Shown here: positions 5,399 through 9,772 of the stretch, piece after piece
Numbering within the stretch: the first letter of the stretch is position 1
Layout of the letters: each line of letters begins with the position of its first letter
Assembly (NCBI GenBank): GCA_035633075.1
Contig: DASQFQ010000156.1
Location: 1 to 9,772, forward strand
DNA length: 9,772 nt
Origin: DASQFQ01 sp035633075
GTDB taxonomy: Bacteria; Actinomycetota; Thermoleophilia; Solirubrobacterales; Solirubrobacteraceae
Direction of reading: 5' to 3'
Notes under the pieces: generated by a model
What the model was told of the DNA's origin: nothing
Seen by the model: only the letters and a program-made list of their open reading frames with translations
Database searches by the model: none
Program-made: the position numbers and the translations under genes

Positions 5399-6139
5399 GT
5401 GCTCGGCGTTCTGGCCTTCGGGGACTCGATCACCCACGGCGGCGGGGAGCTGCAGTGGGGCGTCGCGCTGCAGTCTTGGGCGCTCTGGGTCGCCCGCGCC
5501 CTCGGAGTGCCCTACAGCGCCTACGCGGTCGACGGCGCGAACGTGGCGGGCGTCCTGGAAGAGCAGATTCCCGCCTTCCGGCGGGAGGCGGTCAGCCCCG
5601 GCGGCCCCTATGACGTCGGCTGCCTCTACATCGGCACCAACGACGTCCGCGGGTTCGACTGGGACCCCGCCTCCTACGAGGAGGGGCTCCGCGCCGCGCT
5701 GCGCTTCCTCGCCCCGCGCTGCGGGCGCGTGGTGACGGCGACAATCCCGCTCGACCTCGGGCGGCCGCCCGCGGGCGCCAAGGTGCACGTGGCCAACGCG
5801 ATCGTGGAGCGCGCGGCGCGCGACACCGGCGCGCTGGTCGTCGACCTGCGCGGGTTCCGCGGGCGCCGGGTGCTGATGGCCGACCACGTGCATCCGACGG
5901 CCTTCGGCCAGATCGCGATCGCCGAGAGGGCGCTCGCGCTGCTCGCCGCCGACGGCCTCGCGCCGCGCGTGGCTCCGTCGGAGCTGATCGCATACGAGAC
6001 GACGCGCTCCAAGCGCCTGCGCGGCGACCTCACCTACGCCTACCGCCACGCCAAGGTCAGCTCACGCGCCGCGGGGCTGATGCTCAGCCTGCGGCTGGGG
6101 CGTCGACTGCCTCGAGCAGCGCCTGGCGCAGGCGACTGA
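5399..6139 (+). CDS. SGNH/GDSL-type hydrolase (esterase/lipase fold)
   Basis: 246 residues from GTG 5399. The motifs are the block I nucleophile FGDSITHG (Ser10), the block III YIGTND (Asn81), and block V ADHVHPTAFGQ with Asp162 and His165. The GDS, GTND and DxxH residues needed for a Ser-His hydrolase are present. No signal peptide is visible, so it is probably cytoplasmic; its ester substrate cannot be predicted. The family normally begins only a few residues before the GDS motif, which favours GTG 5399. An in-frame ATG at 5366 would add 11 residues and overlap the divergent yqgE start codon. Neither start has a clear Shine-Dalgarno at the right distance. TAGCGT at 5382-5387 could be a -10 for a nearly leaderless message. 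The basic C-terminal tail (residues about 205-246) overlaps the 3' end of the convergent EAL gene by 56 bases. Confidence 0.88.
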   Translation: MLGVLAFGDSITHGGGELQWGVALQSWALWVARALGVPYSAYAVDGANVAGVLEEQIPAFRREAVSPGGPYDVGCLYIGTNDVRGFDWDPASYEEGLRAALRFLAPRCGRVVTATIPLDLGRPPAGAKVHVANAIVERAARDTGALVVDLRGFRGRRVLMADHVHPTAFGQIAIAERALALLAADGLAPRVAPSELIAYETTRSKRLRGDLTYAYRHAKVSSRAAGLMLSLRLGRRLPRAAPGAGD

Positions 6140-8168
6140 ACACGCGTCGCGCGCCGACGAGCTCGGCCTGCGGCGCGTTGCGCTCCCGCAGCTCGCGCGC
6201 GGCGAGCTCGCCGTAGCGCTCGAGGAAGGTGTGGCGTTCCAGCAGCGAGGCGCCTGCGTACCCGGCGTGGACCGACAGGCGGCGCGTGGCGTCGAGCGCG
6301 GCGTCGTAGTCGGCCGAGCGCAGCGCGGCCGCGAGCGTGGGGGCCCAGCGTGCGAGCTGCTCGCGGCCGGCGTCGGAGGCGAACCAGCCGGGGCGGCCGT
6401 CGTAGATCGCCCGGGCGCCGGAGGCGGCCAGCTCCGCGGCAGCCGAGCCCAGAAGGGCCGCCACGCTGGGGAGCGGCTCCACAGGGAGCGCCACAGGGCG
6501 CACCGTGACGCGGTTCGAGGCAGCCGCCTGCGCCGTCAGCCGACGGATCTCAGCAGCGGGAAAGCGCCGGTGCCCGCCGGCGGTGCGCACCGCGAGGATG
6601 CGCCCGTTGTCGGCCCAGCGCCGCAGTGAGCTCGTGGAGATCCCGAGCGCCTCGGCCGCTTCGCCGAGCGTGATCGTGGCGTCGGCGGCGGGCGGGTCGG
6701 ATTCGAACGCCGCTTGGGCGGCGCCCGGCTCGGCGGCCGGCTCGGAGTCCGCTCCCGGCTCGAGCGGCTCGAAGGCTGAGGCCAGGCGGTCCAGGGGCAG
6801 CCCGTCGCGCAGCAGCGCCTCGACGACCACAGCGGGTGCCGGGCGGCTGAGCGCGTAGCCCTGGGCCAGGCCGATGCCGAGGTGGCGCAGCCAGCGCGCC
6901 TGCGCGGCGCTCTCGACGCCCTCGGCGATCACGGACACGTCGAGCGCCGTCGCCATGTTCACGATGGCGCGCAGGATGTGGCGGTCGCCCGCCTCCTCGG
7001 CCACCCCCGCGATGAACGAGCGGTCGACCTTGATCGCGCTGATCGGGAAGCGCTTGACGTGGTTGAGCGAGGAGTAGCCGGTGCCGAAGTCGTCGAGCAT
7101 CAGCTGCACCCCGAGGTCCTTGAGCTCCTGGAGCACCGCCGCCGGGCTGTCGCTCTCCTCCATCAGGACGCTCTCGGTCAGCTCGAGCGCCAGGCGCTCT
7201 GGCGGCACGCCGGTCTGGCGCAGGACCTCGCCGATCTCCTCGGCGAGGCCGGGCTCGGCGAGCTGACGGCCGGACAGGTTGACCGACAGGTAGGGGAGGT
7301 CGATACCCGGGTCCGCGGTCCAGCGCGCGAGCTGGCGGCACGCCTCGCCGAGCACCCAGCGCCCCAACGGCACGATCAGCCCGCTGTCCTCCGCGACGGG
7401 CACGAAGGCGCCCGGGAGGACGATGCCCTGCGTGGGGTGGCGCCAGCGCACGAGCGCCTCGACGCCGACGATGCGGCGCTCGTCGAGTGAAACCAGCGGC
7501 TGGTAGTAGAGCTCGAGCTGCTTCTGGTCCAGCGCGCGGCGCAGGTCGTCCTCGAGCTGGAGGCGCGCGGTCATGCGTCGCCGCATCGCGGGGTCGAACA
7601 GCTCGTAGCGGCTGCCGCCGCGCTCCTTGGCGCGGTGCATCGCGGCTCCGGCGTCGCGCACCAGCGTCTCCGCGCTGTGGTGGCGCCCGTCGGAGACCGC
7701 GATGCCGATGCTCGCGCTCGCGGGCACGGGACGGTCCTCGATCACCACCGGCGCAGCCATGTGGTCGAGCAGGCGCTGGGCGACCTCGATTGCGCCGCGC
7801 TCCCCGGGCAGGTCGCCGCAGAGGACCGCGAACTCGTCGCCCGCCAGGCGCGCCAGCGTGTTGCCGGCTCCCACCAGGGGCTCGAGGCGCCGTGCCAGCT
7901 CGGACAGCAGCTCGTCGCCGCCAAGGTGGCCGAGGGAGTCGTTGACGAGCTTGAACCGGTCAAGGCCAAGGAACAGCACCCCGACCCTCCCATCCGCGCG
8001 CGCGGCGAGCGTGAGCGCATGGCGCACGCGGTCCACGAAGAGCGTGCGGTTGGGGAGCCCGGTCAGGGGGTCATGCAACGCCGAGTGGCGGACTTCCTCC
8101 TCGAGCGCCACGACCCTGCGCAGCGCGTCGTCGAGCCCGGGAGTGCCCGCCGGTGCGGTGACGCTCAT
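6084..8168 (-). CDS. GGDEF-EAL c-di-GMP enzyme fused to a MerR/excisionase-type HTH domain
   Basis: 694 residues. The start ATG at 8168 overlaps the upstream stop (ATGA). Residues 1-28 are a short coil, with no sensor or membrane domain. The GGDEF domain (about 29-190) has DPLTGLPNR, Asp70 in FLGLDRFK, and RLAGDEF (AGDEF at 109-113). The first Gly is Ala, a change tolerated in some active cyclases. The inhibitory RxxD site is absent (GAGN at the equivalent place). The EAL domain (about 202-455) is complete: EAL 237-239, Asn297, Glu329, DDFGTGYSS 359-367, Lys380, Asp382, Glu416, Gln436. It should therefore hydrolyse c-di-GMP. After an acidic Pro/Ala linker, residues about 497-546 are a winged HTH of MerR/excisionase type (LGEAAEALGISTSSLRRW then GGHRRF). 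Residues about 565-690 are helical and unrecognised. This is probably a cytoplasmic, DNA-binding phosphodiesterase. Confidence 0.93.
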   Translation of the reverse strand: MSVTAPAGTPGLDDALRRVVALEEEVRHSALHDPLTGLPNRTLFVDRVRHALTLAARADGRVGVLFLGLDRFKLVNDSLGHLGGDELLSELARRLEPLVGAGNTLARLAGDEFAVLCGDLPGERGAIEVAQRLLDHMAAPVVIEDRPVPASASIGIAVSDGRHHSAETLVRDAGAAMHRAKERGGSRYELFDPAMRRRMTARLQLEDDLRRALDQKQLELYYQPLVSLDERRIVGVEALVRWRHPTQGIVLPGAFVPVAEDSGLIVPLGRWVLGEACRQLARWTADPGIDLPYLSVNLSGRQLAEPGLAEEIGEVLRQTGVPPERLALELTESVLMEESDSPAAVLQELKDLGVQLMLDDFGTGYSSLNHVKRFPISAIKVDRSFIAGVAEEAGDRHILRAIVNMATALDVSVIAEGVESAAQARWLRHLGIGLAQGYALSRPAPAVVVEALLRDGLPLDRLASAFEPLEPGADSEPAAEPGAAQAAFESDPPAADATITLGEAAEALGISTSSLRRWADNGRILAVRTAGGHRRFPAAEIRRLTAQAAASNRVTVRPVALPVEPLPSVAALLGSAAAELAASGARAIYDGRPGWFASDAGREQLARWAPTLAAALRSADYDAALDATRRLSVHAGYAGASLLERHTFLERYGELAARELRERNAPQAELVGARRVFSRLRQALLEAVDAPAAG

Positions 8169-9361
8169 GCCTGGGCGGCGTCGAGGTCAAGCTCGGGATC
8201 GAGTGGCCCCATCTCTGCCAGGAACGCCCCGACGACGATCGGGTCGAACTGCTGGCCGGCGCAGCGGTTGAGCTCCTCGAAGGCGGCGGCGGGCGTCATC
8301 GGGGCGCGGTAGTGGCGCGGGGAGGTCATGGCGTCGTAGGCGACGCAGACCGCGATCACGCGCGATCCGAGCGGGATCGCGTCGCCGACCAGCGCATCGG
8401 GGTAGCCGGAGCCGTCGTAGCGCTCGTAGCAGGAGCGCACGAGGCGCGCCACCGGGGCGAGGGCCGGGGCGGCGGCGAGGATCCGCTCGCCGACCACCGG
8501 GTGCTGGCGGATCAGGTTCCACTCATCAGGGGTCAGCGCCTCGCGCTTGTGCAGCACGGACTCGGGGACGGCGAGCATGCCGATGTCCTGCAGCTCGGAG
8601 GCGCGCACGACCTCGTCGAGCTCGGCGAGGTTCAACCCGAGGCGGCGCCCGATGCCGATCGCGTGGGCCGCCACGCGCGGCAGGGCGACGGCAGCGCCGC
8701 CGGCACGCCGCTCGGAGAGCAGCTGGAGCAGGACGTCGCGGAGCTGGCGCTCGGAGGACATGTGCTGCCAGCGGCTGCGAGCGCGCATGCGCTCATGGGC
8801 GAGCCGCAGGGCGGCGGGGCCGTCGTCGGCCTCGTCGGGCAGCAGCGCCTCGCCGCGCACCGCGCTGGAGCTGAGATTCTCGAAGATCGCGGCAAGGCGC
8901 CCCTGGGCGGCCGCCGCAGGGGTCAGCGCGCCGGCCTCGATCGGACCGAGGAAGGCATAGAGGGCGGCGTCAAGGCGGTAGGCGCGCGCTCCGGAGGGCT
9001 CGGCGGCGGCGCGCAGCGCGTGGGCGATGCGCTCGGGCATGCCGGGGTCGCTCCCGAGCAGCGCGATCGCGGCGAGGCTGTCACCTGAGTGCAGCGACAG
9101 CAGCTCCAGACGCGCTTGGACGCCGGGGATGCCGGCGAGGTCCGCGAGCAGGCGGGCGCGGTTCGGCAAGCCGGTCTCGACGTCGATGTCGCGGCCGAGG
9201 CGCCCGGCGCCCCAGCGCCGGGTGACGGCGGTGAGCTCGGCCAGGGACGCGCCGCTGCGGGCGCCGGCCACGGCACGATCGATCGCTTGCGCGAGCTGCT
9301 CCGCGCGGGTTCCGCTGGGCGGGGATTCAGGCATCACGTGGGTCATCGGCAGAATCGGCAT
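8165..9361 (-). CDS. Degenerate GGDEF-HD-GYP protein, probably a catalytically dead c-di-GMP module
   Basis: 398 residues from ATG 9361; in-frame ATGs at 9346 and 9334 are alternatives, and none has a clear Shine-Dalgarno. Residues about 58-197 follow a GGDEF fold: VETGLPNRARLL replaces DxLTGLPNR, and YRLDAALYAFL stands where YRxGGDEFavl is expected, so the signature is gone. Residues about 215-385 are HD-GYP-like with DGSGYP (GYP 319-321), RQHPVVG and FDP retained. The metal ligands are mostly lost: HD is QD (258-259), DIGK is DIGM, HHE is CYE (311-313), and the Asp before YDAMT is Val340. His287 remains. It is therefore probably not an enzyme and may be a c-di-GMP or protein sensor. It overlaps the GGDEF-EAL-HTH gene by four bases, implying coupled synthesis and perhaps a complex. 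Confidence 0.9.
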   Translation of the reverse strand: MPILPMTHVMPESPPSGTRAEQLAQAIDRAVAGARSGASLAELTAVTRRWGAGRLGRDIDVETGLPNRARLLADLAGIPGVQARLELLSLHSGDSLAAIALLGSDPGMPERIAHALRAAAEPSGARAYRLDAALYAFLGPIEAGALTPAAAAQGRLAAIFENLSSSAVRGEALLPDEADDGPAALRLAHERMRARSRWQHMSSERQLRDVLLQLLSERRAGGAAVALPRVAAHAIGIGRRLGLNLAELDEVVRASELQDIGMLAVPESVLHKREALTPDEWNLIRQHPVVGERILAAAPALAPVARLVRSCYERYDGSGYPDALVGDAIPLGSRVIAVCVAYDAMTSPRHYRAPMTPAAAFEELNRCAGQQFDPIVVGAFLAEMGPLDPELDLDAAQA

Positions 9362-9395
9362 GGAACCGCAGCCCGCAGCGGCAATCGCGACCCGC

Positions 9396-9421
9396 CGGCA
9401 GCTTCGCGGCGGAAGCTGCCG
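9396..9421. repeat. Strong hairpin in the divergent intergenic region
   Basis: CGGCAGCTTC (9396-9405) and GAAGCTGCCG (9412-9421) pair perfectly around a 6-base loop. It lies 34 bases outside the start of the HD-GYP-like gene and 92 bases before the divergent secreted-protein gene. It could be an operator or a leader stem in the transcript of either gene. The rest of the 152-base gap (9362-9513) shows no confident promoter and no riboswitch that I can identify. Confidence 0.65.
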
Positions 9422-9513
9422 CCGCGGCGACCGAAGCTCTCACAACCTGTCGCGGCCGGCCCGGGAACCTCCCAGGAGTGGGCTGTGGGCGCAAAAGGGC
9501 CGAAGGGCACCCC

Positions 9514-9772
9514 ATGAACCTCGACTACTCGCGCGCCGCCCGCAAGCTGCGCATCCCCGCCGCACTCTGGGTCCTTGCTCTCACGTCCACGGTCTTCGCG
9601 CCGACCGCCTCGGCGAGCACCGGCGCCGCGCGCGTCATCGTGCTCGAGCGGGCCGGAGCCGGGTCAGGCCCCGAAGCCGCCGTGCGACAGCTCGGCGGAC
9701 ACGTCGAGCGTGAGATCGGGCTCGTGCACGGGTTCGTCGCGCGCGTGCCGTGGCGCGGGCTCGGCGCGCTGC
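9514..9772 (+). CDS. Secreted protein precursor, probably a subtilisin-like (S8) protease; 5' end only
   Basis: Begins at ATG 9514, with a weak GAAGGG a few bases upstream, and runs off the window after 86 codons. Residues 1-35 form a signal peptide: a basic stretch, then a hydrophobic core PAALWVLALTSTVFAP, then a TASA cleavage site. Residues about 39-84 (ARVIVLERAGAG, VRQLGGHVEREIGLVHGFVARVP) look like the inhibitor I9-type propeptide of subtilases, which folds and inhibits the protease before secretion and self-cleavage. The catalytic domain is outside the window, so the protease call rests only on this propeptide resemblance. It is transcribed away from the c-di-GMP gene pair and shares its 152-base upstream region with it. 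Confidence 0.6.
   Translation, partial: MNLDYSRAARKLRIPAALWVLALTSTVFAPTASASTGAARVIVLERAGAGSGPEAAVRQLGGHVEREIGLVHGFVARVPWRGLGAL

Noticed and set aside
4661..6049. Minus-strand open frame of 462 residues
   Set aside because: Runs across the SGNH hydrolase, yqgE and the leader in a different frame, and its composition is low-complexity Arg/Pro/Gly.
9487..9513. GGGCGCAAAAGGGCC as part of a c-di-GMP riboswitch before the secreted-protein gene
   Set aside because: No upstream GGCAAACC core, no GNRA-capped hairpin and wrong spacing; only a short chance resemblance.

Overview
The window looks like chromosomal DNA from a very GC-rich actinobacterium. Solirubrobacterales (class Thermoleophilia) is the best guess. 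The grounds are the base composition, GC-ending codons, a SipW/TasA-type surface operon with actinobacterial Ig-like repeats, and a C-terminal domain with an SCxSRR...YRTC signature that I associate with secreted proteins of that order. No mobile element, tRNA, rRNA or CRISPR array is visible.

Layout. Positions 1-283 (+) hold the 3' end of a maleate isomerase/Asp-Glu racemase family gene. Positions 280-4504 (-) are a four-gene cell-surface operon, transcribed leftwards: a TasA/CalY-like fibre subunit (3920-4504), a SipW-type signal peptidase (3332-3889), a secreted protein with five Ig-like repeats (1281-3335), and a second TasA-like protein with a Pro/Thr linker and a basic C-terminal domain (280-1278). 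Its leader (about 4505-4670) carries a well-formed c-di-GMP-I (GEMM) riboswitch aptamer, a hairpin, and a possible Shine-Dalgarno-sequestering pairing. Next come yqgE (4819-5367, -) and, divergent from it, an SGNH/GDSL hydrolase (5399-6139, +). Positions 6084-9361 (-) are a translationally coupled pair: a degenerate GGDEF-HD-GYP protein followed by a GGDEF-EAL protein fused to a MerR/excisionase-type helix-turn-helix and a helical C-terminal region. Positions 9514-9772 (+) hold the 5' end of a secreted protein, probably a subtilisin-like protease precursor.

The main story is a possible local c-di-GMP circuit. One operon encodes c-di-GMP turnover or sensing proteins: an intact-looking EAL phosphodiesterase, a possibly active AGDEF cyclase, and a protein whose two c-di-GMP enzyme domains have both lost their catalytic residues. 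About 1.5 kb away, a c-di-GMP riboswitch precedes a TasA-like fibre operon with its own signal peptidase. I infer that c-di-GMP controls production of an extracellular, biofilm-like matrix. The HTH fused to the EAL protein could add DNA-level control. The riboswitch, the SipW/TasA families and the catalytic-residue calls come directly from the sequence. The direction of control (on or off), any physical link between the two operons, and the promoters cannot be settled from sequence alone.
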